Below, one piece after another: positions 35,246 to 43,500 of a DNA stretch of 64,000 bases. A program made the position numbers and the translations under genes. Numbering within the stretch: the first letter of the stretch is position 1; each line of letters begins with the position of its first letter. The stretch comes from CAZCDS01 sp964497585. GTDB taxonomy: Bacteria > Desulfobacterota > Desulfomonilia > Desulfomonilales > Desulfomonilaceae. The notes beneath the pieces were generated by a model. That model was not told where the DNA came from. It did no database searches and saw only the letters and a list, made by a program, of their open reading frames with translations. The stretch is taken from the NCBI GenBank assembly GCA_964497585.1, contig CAZCDS010000026.1, positions 1-64,000 on the forward strand, given 5' to 3'.

Positions 35246-37588
35246 TCATGAGTTCGCCGATCGCGCGTCGGCTCTTTCCTCCCCGTCTCCCGCAGCCTGC
35301 TCTGTCCCGCCCGGCTCCCCCGTGGGAAGACTGAGGGAAAAGGTGCTGCCTACGCCGGGCTCGCTCTCGAAGGAAATCTCTCCTCCGTGCTCTTGCACTA
35401 TTTTGCTGGTTACGAGCAGCCCCAGGCCCGTTCCCTTGCTTCCTTTGGTAGAGAAGAAGCTCGAAAAGATCTTCCTTTGGGTCTCCTCATCCATTCCCTG
35501 ACCGGTATCCGCGACCTGGAATACCACCGCCCACTCAGGATCCGATCGCGTTCTGACGATGATTTCCCGGCGAGCGTCCGCCTCGACATTGTCAAAGGCG
35601 TCTATGGCATTGGAAACAAGGTTGGTGATAGCGGTATGAATACCCCTCTGATCGGCAAAGAAGGGCTCGACAGCCGGGTCGAGATCTCGTAATAGATCTA
35701 TGGAATTTCCTTTCGCCTGCAGATCGAACAGGGCGCAGACCTCTTCAACCAGGGCATTGGGATCAATCTTTTCGTATTTGGGGGTCCTGGCCTTGGAATA
35801 GGTCAGCAGCTCATGAACGAGCTCGGATATTCGACCGATGTTGCTGGTGATCATTTGCCATCCGCGGTCAAGTAATTGATCGTCCTTGTCCTCGATCGCC
35901 GTCTCCATGACAAAGACACCACCCTCGAGTCCCTGGAGTACGTTCTTGATCCCATGGGCCAGGCCCGCGACCGTTTGGCCAACGACAGCGAGGCGGTCTG
36001 CATCGGCCTTTTCTCGTTCCAGCTTCTTGAAGGTGCGAAGATCCTGATAAAATCCAACGCCGCCCTCCATTTTTCCGTTATCGAAGAGGATCACGCCGGA
36101 GAATCGGACGGGAATCCGCTCGCCGGTCCGGGAAGGGGTGATCGCCTCCTGGGCCACAAGTCGTGGGTCGGGGAGCTGCTCTCCACGGACCGCAGCCAGG
36201 ATCATCTCGACGAATTTGGTGGGGAAGTACTTCTGCAAGTCCTTATCGCCGATCACCTCATCGGACTGATACCCGAGGAGTTGTTCGGCCGCTCTATTGA
36301 AAAGATTGACGCGGCCCTTCTCATCTATGGCGATGATGCCGTGGATGGAGTTCTCGATGAGGTTGGTCTGGAAGTCCACAGAGGTCTGCAACTCCCTCTT
36401 GAGCCTTACCCGTTCGCCGATGTCGATGGCGATTGCCATCGCATAGACGGGGACGCCTTTGTCGTCGTGAATCGGGACCGTATAGCTGAGATAGTTCGCC
36501 TCCTCCCCTGAAACAGATATACCGCACTCCTCTCCGTGATAGCCCTTTCCCTCCAGGAACGTTTGCTCCACAAGGCACTGGTCGCACTTTTCCGTGCGTT
36601 TCTTGTAGACTTCGTAGCAACGCATGCCCACCGTCCCTCGGAAGTACTCTCTCATCCTCGTATTCTGGCGGACTATCCTGAAATTCCTATCAATGACCGA
36701 GATGAAACAGGGAACCTGCTGAAAAAGGGTCTTGTACTGCTCTCGGCTTCGTTCGAGTTCCCGTGTCCTGCGCTGAACCCGTGCGCTCATCATGTTGAAA
36801 GCGTCGGCCAACTGTCCGAACTCATCCTGAGAGGTGACCGGTATTCTATCGGTGGACTCGTCCCTGGCCAGGCTTCTTATCCTAGAGAGAAGCCGTGCCA
36901 CGGGTCTGTGGACCCGCGCCGATATGTAAACGGCGATGGTCGCCATGACCAGGATGCACGTTGCAAGAGCCAGCAAGATGATCTTGCTCGCGGTCGATTT
37001 CACATGGGCGTCAAATTGCTTCAACGGAATGGTCACGTCGATGACACCCAGAACCTTCTTGGACCCAGGATGGACATGGCATGCCGCGTTGTAGCACTCC
37101 GGTTTATTGTAGATGGGGGTGATCATCCCCAGCACTCGTGATCCCTCCTTCGAACGGTAGATTCGGGTCCTCTTGGAAGTGACCACTGCGCTGAAGGGCT
37201 TATCCTCCACATGACAGGCGAAACATGCCTCGGCCTTTTTGTCGACCTTTTTCCCGACCTTAGCTTTCCGGTCTGCGTATCTCGCTGTTCCCTCATGGTC
37301 GTAGATTCTGATATGTGAGAGAGGGTCGCGCATACTCAAATCCCTCACGATGTTGGCCGTAGCTTCCCGATCGTCCTTGAGCATGCTGTGGTTCGTTGCA
37401 TTCAGTACCGCGGTGCTGAAAGTCTTCGCTTCCCGAACCGCCTGGGCCAGGAAGAAACGCTTTTGCACCCCAACAACGAGATAGACAAACACCAGATAGG
37501 AAGCGAGCAAAATCAACCCCACGGCAATCGTGATTTTGAATCCCAGAGTGCTCGAGACGTCGGTCCACTTCTTTTTGGGTTGACCCAC
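35246..37588 (-). CDS. Sensor histidine kinase with periplasmic haem c motifs
   Basis: The 780-residue kinase has a membrane helix at about 18-42 and a periplasmic domain up to about residue 200. That domain contains CFACH (122-126) and CYNAACH (165-171), one CxxCH and one Cx4CH haem c motif. After a second helix come a HAMP domain (220-278), a PAS domain with cysteines (GMRCYEVYKKRTEKCDQC), another PAS (400-520), and a kinase core with H545 (GLAHGIKN), N660 (TNLVSNAIDAF) and DTGQGMD/GTGLGL. It probably reads periplasmic redox state. The start is GTG 37588 with GAGGT upstream. It lies between a receiver gene and tmcD. Confidence 0.85.
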   Translation of the reverse strand: MGQPKKKWTDVSSTLGFKITIAVGLILLASYLVFVYLVVGVQKRFFLAQAVREAKTFSTAVLNATNHSMLKDDREATANIVRDLSMRDPLSHIRIYDHEGTARYADRKAKVGKKVDKKAEACFACHVEDKPFSAVVTSKRTRIYRSKEGSRVLGMITPIYNKPECYNAACHVHPGSKKVLGVIDVTIPLKQFDAHVKSTASKIILLALATCILVMATIAVYISARVHRPVARLLSRIRSLARDESTDRIPVTSQDEFGQLADAFNMMSARVQRRTRELERSREQYKTLFQQVPCFISVIDRNFRIVRQNTRMREYFRGTVGMRCYEVYKKRTEKCDQCLVEQTFLEGKGYHGEECGISVSGEEANYLSYTVPIHDDKGVPVYAMAIAIDIGERVRLKRELQTSVDFQTNLIENSIHGIIAIDEKGRVNLFNRAAEQLLGYQSDEVIGDKDLQKYFPTKFVEMILAAVRGEQLPDPRLVAQEAITPSRTGERIPVRFSGVILFDNGKMEGGVGFYQDLRTFKKLEREKADADRLAVVGQTVAGLAHGIKNVLQGLEGGVFVMETAIEDKDDQLLDRGWQMITSNIGRISELVHELLTYSKARTPKYEKIDPNALVEEVCALFDLQAKGNSIDLLRDLDPAVEPFFADQRGIHTAITNLVSNAIDAFDNVEADARREIIVRTRSDPEWAVVFQVADTGQGMDEETQRKIFSSFFSTKGSKGTGLGLLVTSKIVQEHGGEISFESEPGVGSTFSLSLPTGEPGGTEQAAGDGEERADARSANS

Positions 37589-37649
37589 CTTGGGACCTCA
37601 ACTTTCCGGTACCGGCGCGAAGCCCGTCGGCACGAGGACCCTCACGGTT

Positions 37650-38042
37650 TCACGTTATCAACGCTTCCCTGACTGCTTCGAGAAACTTCTCCTTGTCGAT
37701 GGGTTTCTCGATGTATCCCTCGGGCGCGGGTATCGACCTTTCATGGATAAACTTCTTGAAATCCATGCTGGGACTGACCACGCTCCCGAAGCCGGTGACC
37801 ATGATCACCGGGATGTTCTTGAGATTGTCGTCCTTCCTCATTTCGCGATACATTTTGATGCCTGTCTTTTCGGGCATGAGCAGGTCGAGACAAACAAGGT
37901 TGGGGCATTCGTCGATAACCTTCTTCATCCCTTCTACCCCGTCGGCCGCTTCCACGACATCGTAACCGTTTTTCCTCAGCAACGTGCCGAGAAAGGTCAA
38001 TACGTCCGGCTCGTCATCGATGATCAGAATCTTGGGCGCCAT
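37650..38042 (-). CDS. Receiver-only response regulator, first gene of Hmc/Tmc operon
   Basis: The 130-residue CheY-like protein has DDEP (9-12), Asp53 (CLDLLMP), Thr83 (MVTG) and Lys113 (IEKP), a complete phosphorylation site. A short insertion before the lysine (VVSPSMDFKKFIHERSIP) distinguishes it from the paralogue at 27201. There is no output domain, so it must pass the signal by protein contact, perhaps to the sigma-54 activator or to the complex. It is the first gene after the -24/-12 promoter at 38155-38170, with a leader of about 100 nt, and precedes the haem-motif kinase by 62 bp. Confidence 0.86.
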   Translation of the reverse strand: MAPKILIIDDEPDVLTFLGTLLRKNGYDVVEAADGVEGMKKVIDECPNLVCLDLLMPEKTGIKMYREMRKDDNLKNIPVIMVTGFGSVVSPSMDFKKFIHERSIPAPEGYIEKPIDKEKFLEAVREALIT

Positions 38043-38154
38043 GACACGACCCTCCTCTCTGTACCTTGAAGTTCCAAGCCGCCTTCCGGCATCGAGGATG
38101 CCGCCTCATTCTCGAGGAAGTCAGCCTCTACCCTCAGTGGTTGCTGATAGAGAA

Positions 38155-38170
38155 AGCAACGACTATGCCA
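38155..38170 (-). promoter_or_regulatory. Sigma-54 (-24/-12) promoter of the Hmc/Tmc operon
   Basis: On the minus strand the sequence is TGGCATA-GTCG-TTGCT, matching the RpoN consensus TGGCAC/TG-N4-TTGCA/T with the invariant GG and GC at correct spacing. Transcription would start near 38144, about 100 nt before the first receiver gene. No other good promoter is visible before the operon. RpoN promoters need an AAA+ activator; one is encoded just upstream. Confidence 0.8.
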
Positions 38171-38314
38171 ATCGGGCTTGCTGTGATTCAGAGAGTTAGG
38201 GTGGTCGAACTAAGGGTATGATTTCACGAAGCAATGATACGTCGAGTCGAGAACGGGGAGAGGGAACCGGCCCCGACTTTCCTGCAAGATAGACCGGAGG
38301 AGGGAGCCGGTGAC

Positions 38315-38330
38315 GTTGCATATATGCAAC
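38315..38330. promoter_or_regulatory. Perfect 16-bp palindrome, likely activator binding site
   Basis: GTTGCATATATGCAAC is a perfect palindrome centred about 178 bp upstream of the predicted sigma-54 start site, the usual distance for an enhancer-like site. It lies between the activator gene and the operon it probably controls. Its TTGCA/TGCAA arms recur upstream of the other sigma-54 promoter at 46180. Confidence 0.65.
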
Positions 38331-38390
38331 AGATATGCCTCTAGAGATCCATCATGTTGATATCCTATTCACTTTCATACGTTGCTTATC

Positions 38391-38405
38391 TGAAACAGCG
38401 TTTCA
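38391..38405. repeat. Inverted repeat TGAAAC-N3-GTTTCA
   Basis: A 6-bp perfect inverted repeat with a 3-bp centre lies 12 bp past the stop of the sigma-54 activator gene. It has no adjoining T-run, so it could be a weak terminator or another protein site. The rest of 38043-38417 holds no gene. Confidence 0.35.
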
Positions 38406-38417
38406 TCTGCGTTCGCA

Positions 38418-39746
38418 TCATTTCCCAATCCCGTACTTCTCCATTTTTCGCCAAAGCGTCACACGACTCATTCCAAGCCTTTCGGCCGCGACCGTCTTGC
38501 GCCAATTGCTCTCCTGCAGTTCCTTGACGATCAATTCCCTTTCCATCCTATCCAACACTTGCTTCCGGTCCGAGGTCTTTGCCCGTGAAATGGCGGCGGG
38601 GAACGAAACGAGGTGACGAGGAAGATCGGAGGGGTGTATGAGAACTCCTTTGGCATGGACAAATGCGTGCTCGATTGCATTGGCAAGTTCCCGGATGTTT
38701 CCCGGCCAATGGTATGCTTCAAGTGTCTCAAGCACCCCGTCGGCAATGCCCTGGATGTTCCTGCCCATCTGTGTGTTGAACTTCGCGATGAAATGAGTCA
38801 CGAGCAGAGGAATATCTTCCACGCGTTCCCTGAGCGGCGGGAGGTTCACGGGAAATATTGCTAAGCGGTAGAAGAGATCTTCTCGAAAGGATCCGTCGAG
38901 GACCTTTTCCCACAGGTTCTTGTTTGTCGCGGTGATAAGTCTTACGTCAATTCTCAGATCTCTATTGTCTCCAAGCCTCTGGAAGACCCGCTCTTCGAGA
39001 ACACGGAGCAACTTGACTTGAACCGAAGGGCTTATTTCCCCGATCTCATCGAGGAAGAGGGTGCCCCCGTGAGCCAGTTGAAATTTCCCCACGTGCGATT
39101 TGATCGCGCCGGTGAACGCTCCTTTGGCGTGACCGAACAGCTCGCTTTCCAGCATCCCGTCCGGGATTGCCGAGCAATTGATAGGGACGAAGGTGTTATC
39201 CCTGCGCTTACCATAGTAATGAAGAGCCCTTGCTACCAGCTCCTTGCCAGTTCCTGATTCGCCCTGAATAAGCACCGTGGTGTTCGTATTGATCAAGGAT
39301 TCGAGGATTGCGAAGACTTCCTGCATCGCGCCGCTCATACCTACCATGCTCTCGAACCCGTAATGATTCTGCAGTTCATCCTGCATCCAGCGGCTCTTGG
39401 AAATGTCCCGAAAGGTCTCCAACCCGCCGATGACCTCACCATGAGAATCATAGAGAGGGGCCGCGTTGACCATGAGATGGATGACCCGCTCCTCTTTGTT
39501 GCGTATGGAGACCTCCACGTCCTGGTACGCGTGTCCACAGGTCAGCGCCTTATCCACGGGGCAGTTCTCACGACAGAGCGACAGACCGAAGAGTTGGGAG
39601 CACTCCTTTCCGATGACCTCTTTCTTTTGAAAGCCTGTTATTGATTCGGCCGCCCTGTTCCAGGACAGGATCCTCCACTCCCGGTCCAGGGTCATGACTC
39701 CCTCGGAGATACTGTCGAGAACCGCTTCGTAAAGCCGGCCATCCAT
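38418..39746 (-). CDS. PAS-containing sigma-54-dependent activator
   Basis: The 442-residue enhancer-binding protein has an N-terminal PAS domain (1-115) with four cysteines at 49, 58, 62 and 70 (pattern C-x8-C-x3-CP-x6-C). A complete AAA+ domain follows: Walker A GESGTGKE 162-169, GAFTGA loop 209-214, Walker B FLDEIGE 231-237, R-finger region. A Fis-type HTH closes it (TVAAERLGMSRVTLWRKM, 418-435). There is no receiver domain, so the PAS domain is probably the direct signal input, perhaps redox via a cluster or disulfides. It lies between two units with -24/-12 promoters and probably drives both. Confidence 0.9.
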   Translation of the reverse strand: MDGRLYEAVLDSISEGVMTLDREWRILSWNRAAESITGFQKKEVIGKECSQLFGLSLCRENCPVDKALTCGHAYQDVEVSIRNKEERVIHLMVNAAPLYDSHGEVIGGLETFRDISKSRWMQDELQNHYGFESMVGMSGAMQEVFAILESLINTNTTVLIQGESGTGKELVARALHYYGKRRDNTFVPINCSAIPDGMLESELFGHAKGAFTGAIKSHVGKFQLAHGGTLFLDEIGEISPSVQVKLLRVLEERVFQRLGDNRDLRIDVRLITATNKNLWEKVLDGSFREDLFYRLAIFPVNLPPLRERVEDIPLLVTHFIAKFNTQMGRNIQGIADGVLETLEAYHWPGNIRELANAIEHAFVHAKGVLIHPSDLPRHLVSFPAAISRAKTSDRKQVLDRMERELIVKELQESNWRKTVAAERLGMSRVTLWRKMEKYGIGK

Positions 39747-40090
39747 GGTTCACTCTCCGTGACAGGGAATGGGCTATTCACCTTGTTGCCCGGATCTTTC
39801 CCGGAAGCAACGGCCATTGAAAAGGATTTCAACGACGCAAAGAGCTGAGGGACTGGCGGAGTCGCGGACGATGTCCAGGTAGGCGTGTCAGAGCGCTCCC
39901 AGCCCGTGAGTGCGAGAAGGGCTTCACCCCGTCGTCGTAACCCGAACAGACGCACTTCCGGACTCCCCCAGACCCTTGGAAAAGGTGTCTATTAATAAAG
40001 GACCTGCGAGGCCGCTCTTGCGTTCCATATTTCCAAGCGGGGGATTTCGTCGGCGGTCCTTCCCACATTGGTGTTCCGACCGCAAGAGCG
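39747..40090. other. Intergenic region with long-arm inverted repeat
   Basis: It separates the CGGC-domain gene from the activator gene on the same strand. CGCTCTTGCG (40013-40022) and CGCAAGAGCG (40081-40090) form a 10-bp inverted repeat with a 58-nt loop; the right arm abuts the stop codon of the CGGC gene, so it may form at the operon's 3' end. A TTAATA-like -10 element for the activator gene occurs near 39993. No gene was seen. Confidence 0.4.
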
Positions 40091-40456
40091 CTACGCGAAT
40101 ATGTCTTCCGGTTTGTACGGATGCGTCCCCTCAAGGACCTCCACTCCCGATTTGGCCCGCATTTTTTCCAAAAGAATCTCCTTATGCGGGCAGTGATCGG
40201 TAATGCAGGGCCCCACGTGGATCTTCGTGGCCTTCTCGCCCATGGGATCGTTCCAGAGCCTAGCCTGTGCCAGTCTCGTAACGATCGCGGCGCCGGGACA
40301 GTCTCCGCAATTGAGCAAGCCGATGATTTCAGCGGCTTGCCCTTGGTAACGAGAGAATTCTCCTTCCCTCCTGTTGAAGGCGACCATACAGCGGGAGCAT
40401 CCTATACAAACGTCGTCCATGGCCCGTTTGCAACCGACGATCAGGATCTTTTCCAT
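40091..40456 (-). CDS. CGGC-domain protein
   Basis: The 121-residue protein starts MEKILIVGCKRAMDDVCIGC and carries the CGGC-domain arrangement of cysteines: C-x7-CIGCSRC near the N-terminus, LNCGDCPG in the middle (the CGGC equivalent) and a C-terminal ITDHCPHKE. The domain is thought to bind a metal or iron-sulfur cluster; activity is unknown. It is the last gene of the minus-strand iron-sulfur cluster operon, 51 bp after the pseudo-receiver gene. Confidence 0.8.
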   Translation of the reverse strand: MEKILIVGCKRAMDDVCIGCSRCMVAFNRREGEFSRYQGQAAEIIGLLNCGDCPGAAIVTRLAQARLWNDPMGEKATKIHVGPCITDHCPHKEILLEKMRAKSGVEVLEGTHPYKPEDIFA

Positions 40457-40507
40457 CGGTGCCTCCTATCAGGATATTGGCGCCCGGCTGCCCGATTTCC
40501 CATCGCG

Positions 40508-40891
40508 TTAGCCCTGTGCCGAGCGCCCACTGGTTTGCATTGCCGCAAGATCATCCAGAAGCCGTTCAAGACCTTCCGTGTCATAGCGACTCGTGATGCG
40601 GCCGAGAATCCCAAGTCCCTCGTACTTGTCGTGGACGGTCTCCTCGTCCTCGTCGGTTATGAGGATGAAAGATATAGTCCAGGAGACCTTAAGTATGCGG
40701 GCAATAAACGCGGGGCCGGACATGCCGCTCAGCCGGTCATTCACGATCACCAGATCGGGAGGATTCTCGGTACAGGCCTCCACCCCGCGTTCCACGCTGT
40801 CAGTTGCAATGGTCTCCACATCCTTCTTTGCGCAGCATGCACAGAGTAGATCAGCACCGGCCGGATTGTCAATCAACACGAGTGCTCGCAT
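40508..40891 (-). CDS. Degenerate receiver-domain protein
   Basis: The 127-residue protein has a receiver fold outline (ALVLIDNP at strand 1, PPDLVIVNDRLSGMSGPAFI around strand 3, FILITDEDEE at strand 4). The acidic pair is replaced by DN and the phospho-acceptor position is Asn (VIVN-DRLSG), so it should not be phosphorylated. Extra cysteines (LLCACCAKKD) are unusual and might bind a metal or act as a redox switch. It lies within the iron-sulfur operon rather than beside a kinase. The receiver assignment rests on motif spacing and is fairly secure. Confidence 0.65.
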   Translation of the reverse strand: MRALVLIDNPAGADLLCACCAKKDVETIATDSVERGVEACTENPPDLVIVNDRLSGMSGPAFIARILKVSWTISFILITDEDEETVHDKYEGLGILGRITSRYDTEGLERLLDDLAAMQTSGRSAQG

Positions 40892-40957
40892 GATCTAGCC
40901 TTGGGCCTCCTTTCTCCAGTGGACAGGGAAAACACGCTCCGCTCAATCGCTCTTTCA

Positions 40958-41967
40958 TCAGAACTCATACACCGCGCCGGCATGGGCTTCGTGGAAACGA
41001 TCTCGAAAATGATCTCGGAGAATTCGATTGGGGCCTTTCCCGGTACAATGCGCCGTGGCCACGAATTCCACTCCGAAATTCTCCAGCGCCTGTATCACGG
41101 CAAATATCTCGGCTTCCTTTGCAAACCCGAGGTGCGTTCCGCCCAACACGCCCCATATGGAGTCGAGATTCATCTTCTCTTTGACGTATTGAAGAATATT
41201 GCGGACACCCGCGTGATACCGATGCGCTATCAAAGAAGTGACATGGGCGATCCCGCCGGTTGCTTCCAAAATCCCCCCTGTCCCCCCTTTACGAAAGGGG
41301 GGACAGGGGGGATTTCATTTCTCAGGCGAGGGGCCGAGACACCTGAATCTCATTGATTCGAAAGCGCATCGCTATGAGCGCACCCCAGTAGGACAACCCA
41401 CCCCGATCGACACTCAACCAAGAGCGACGCATCGTCCTCGATGAGGTCCTGCTGCCAACCGATCTTGCTCGGGACAAGGAGCCGAGTATCGGAATTGCCC
41501 GGCAGAGTCCTGGGAACCCACCCCGTGAAATAGACTCCGTCAAGGATCTCCTCGAACTCGGTTGTCAAGTGAAACCCGGCTCCCGCGGCTTCTGCGACAG
41601 CTCGCGGATAGGGAATGCCTACCTCGTGGGGCGCGGGCTCGCCCTTGTTCAACGCCTGGTGAGTCTCGAGGGCCTTGGGATGAGCCACGACCCGCACTCC
41701 AAGATTTTTCTCCAAGACGTGGAGGAGCCCGCCAGTGTGATCGTAGTGCCCGTGACTGAGCACGACCGTGTCGACTCGCGAAAGATCGATATCGAGGATG
41801 CGAGCGTTCCATGGCAATGCTTTGCCCTGGCCGGTGTCGAACAGCACCCTGTCGGAGCCGCGCTCGATGAGCGCGGAAAAGCCGTGTTCAGCCAGAAGCC
41901 CGCGGCCCGGCTGAACATTGTTGTCCACGAGAATAGTAATCCTCGTCCGGTGAACCGTGCCGCTCAT
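40958..41967 (-). pseudogene. MBL-fold hydrolase gene split by a 156-bp insertion
   Basis: The 5' part (41967-41374, 198 codons) encodes a metallo-beta-lactamase-fold protein of the dihydropterin phosphate synthase-like group (RITILVDNNVQPGRGLLAEHG, the HGHYDHTGG metal site). It stops shortly after LLGCAH in inserted DNA. The 3' part (41215-40958) continues the family (HAGVRNILQYVK, VLGGTHLGFA, ATAHCTG). Removing 41218-41373 and one copy of the AT duplication joins the two in frame as GCAHHAGV, giving 283 residues, the usual family length. The ATG overlaps the DUF364 stop (ATGA) and has GGAGGACGAGC upstream. Confidence 0.85.
41218..41373. mobile_element. MITE-like palindromic insertion element
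   Basis: The 156-bp element has imperfect terminal inverted repeats (ACCGATGCGCTATCAAA at the left; the right end read inward is AGCGATGCGCTTTCGAA; 14 of 17 match). An apparent AT target duplication flanks it (41216-41217 and 41374-41375). Inside is a perfect 22-bp stem (41269-41290 with 41294-41315) made of C6TGTC6 and its complement with a 3-nt loop. It encodes no protein. Similar C-rich hairpins are frequent in some bacterial genomes as REP/MITE-type repeats. Confidence 0.75.
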
Positions 41968-42722
41968 GCTCGTCCTCCCGTAAGGAGGTTCCATTTCGTG
42001 ACAAACGGTTTGAAGAATCGCGTGCCCCCGCCCTCGCTCACCACTTGGAGTATACCACCGGCATCGTTCACTGTGATCCCGGAAAGACAGGTGACCGGCG
42101 TGTCCTTGAACGCCTCCGGGAGCATGGGAGTGGAAGAGCCCAAGAGAACCGTCTCACGGCATGTGGAAGCGGCGTCGAGAAGCGGATCGATCGTGTTGTT
42201 GATAATGCTCGTGGAGGTTATGAGCGCGATGTCACACTCGGGGAGCCGCTTCAAAGCCTCGGCCGCGGGGAGAAGAGCACCTCCGCCGCGATCTCTCTCC
42301 TCGAAGATCTCCAGGCTCCGGACCCGCTGCTCAAGGACAGGGATGAGCGGCCCGAAGAAGCCTATCATGCCGACGCGGTCCGAAGAAGAGACTTCCAGCG
42401 CATCGAGTACGTCCCCCTTGCGGCCGCGGTCGGGAGCCGTGTTTGCCAAGGCGTTTGCCGCAGCCAATCCCAATCCCGACTCGATCGCATCATCAGACAG
42501 AAGGAATCCGAGAAGCTCCTCCACCTGCCTACCTGCAAGGGGACGGCTGTGATCGAAGACGGAGCAACCTCCGAAATCCGCCCGGGTGAAGGTATACGCG
42601 AGGCCCACCCGGTCGTCGTCAAGCATGACGGCGGTATAGCCCAACCCGATACGCACCTCCGCGACCACCCGGCCTTGGCATCTCTTTTCGAGACATTGGT
42701 GGATTCTTGCCCTGCTGCTCAT
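41964..42722 (-). CDS. DUF364-type protein (putative heavy-metal chelation)
   Basis: The 252-residue protein begins MSSRARIHQCLEKRCQG. It has the DUF364 features: an N-terminal DUF4213-like region (VRIGLGYTAVMLDDDRVGLA) and a C-terminal Rossmann-like part (DRVGMIGFFGPLIPVL, CDIALITSTSIINNTID, GSSTPMLPEAF). Structures of relatives suggest binding of a heavy metal or cofactor. Its ATG overlaps the nifU-like stop (ATGA) and its stop overlaps the next gene's ATG, so three genes are translationally coupled. Position in an iron-sulfur operon suggests a metallocofactor role. Confidence 0.78.
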   Translation of the reverse strand: MSSRARIHQCLEKRCQGRVVAEVRIGLGYTAVMLDDDRVGLAYTFTRADFGGCSVFDHSRPLAGRQVEELLGFLLSDDAIESGLGLAAANALANTAPDRGRKGDVLDALEVSSSDRVGMIGFFGPLIPVLEQRVRSLEIFEERDRGGGALLPAAEALKRLPECDIALITSTSIINNTIDPLLDAASTCRETVLLGSSTPMLPEAFKDTPVTCLSGITVNDAGGILQVVSEGGGTRFFKPFVTKWNLLTGGRA

Positions 42723-43144
42723 TTGCACATCCGTGCTTTCTCCAGCGCCCCTCTCAGGGTGTTGACCGCAAGGTCTGCACAATGGGTGTTCTCCTTGGGA
42801 AGTCCGTCCAAATAGCGTATGAGATCATTACCGGTGAGTTTCATGGCCTCATCTATGCTCAGACCTTCCGCAAGGGACGTGAGGGCACTCCCACATGCGA
42901 TGGTCGTACCGCATCCGTTGGTAACGAAAGAGACGCTCTCGATCCGGTCCTGGCTGAGCCGGACAAAGATCCCGATGGTGTCGCCGCAAATACCGCTCAT
43001 ATAGGTGCTGCAGTCAGCCTCGTCCATTACGCCGACATTCCTCGGGTTCATGAAATGGTCGATGACTCTTTCCGAATAGCTCTTACGGGCTTCCGCGACA
43101 ATTAGGCCTTCGATATCGTCAAAAAGATCGTCTTCCGTGGGCAT
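42719..43144 (-). CDS. IscU/NifU N-terminal-type iron-sulfur scaffold
   Basis: The 141-residue protein matches the NifU_N/IscU family: YSERVIDHFMNPRNVGVMDE (typical N-terminal box) and the three conserved cysteine sites SGICGDTI, NGCGTTIACGSA and ENTHCADLAVNTL. It assembles iron-sulfur clusters transiently. It lacks the C-terminal NFU domain of nitrogenase NifU and has an extra acidic N-terminal 20 residues (MPTEDDLFDDIEG). It is probably a scaffold dedicated to this operon's P-loop ATPase or NifX-like proteins. Confidence 0.87.
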   Translation of the reverse strand: MPTEDDLFDDIEGLIVAEARKSYSERVIDHFMNPRNVGVMDEADCSTYMSGICGDTIGIFVRLSQDRIESVSFVTNGCGTTIACGSALTSLAEGLSIDEAMKLTGNDLIRYLDGLPKENTHCADLAVNTLRGALEKARMCK

Positions 43145-43245
43145 GGCAAATCCTCATTGGAGAGCTGAGACTCTGTCGCTTGAATGCTCGTTCGGGCGCC
43201 TCAGTCTAGCCGTCCAGTGAAAAAGTCGTCATCAGGGGAACAGTA

Positions 43246-43491
43246 TCAGGCGGATCCGCAACAACTCCCGGGAGTGCAACCGACCTCGGAGGGGTTGGAA
43301 CCGCAGCAGGTAGCAGCTGAGGCGGGACGCGCCTGTTGATCCCTGACAGAGATGAAAGAAGCGGACATGATTCGCTCCAGGTTGTCCCCGCCGCAGACCC
43401 GACACCTTATCTCGTCGGAGTTTCTCCCTATTCCGATCAGCAAGTCGTTTACAGCCCCACAGGCGGTGCACTTGTATTCGTGGATGGGCAT
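43246..43491 (-). CDS. FmdB-type zinc-ribbon protein with Cys-rich tail
   Basis: The 81-residue protein begins MPIHEYKCTACGAVNDLLIG with a second pair IRCRVCGG, the FmdB regulatory-protein zinc ribbon. The tail ATCCGSNPSEVGCTPGSCCG adds five cysteines, seen in many anaerobe members, and may bind a second metal. Function unknown; it is usually encoded near metallocofactor genes, as here. It starts 10 bp after the DUF59 gene. Confidence 0.8.
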   Translation of the reverse strand: MPIHEYKCTACGAVNDLLIGIGRNSDEIRCRVCGGDNLERIMSASFISVRDQQARPASAATCCGSNPSEVGCTPGSCCGSA

Positions 43492-43500
43492 TGCTTTCTC

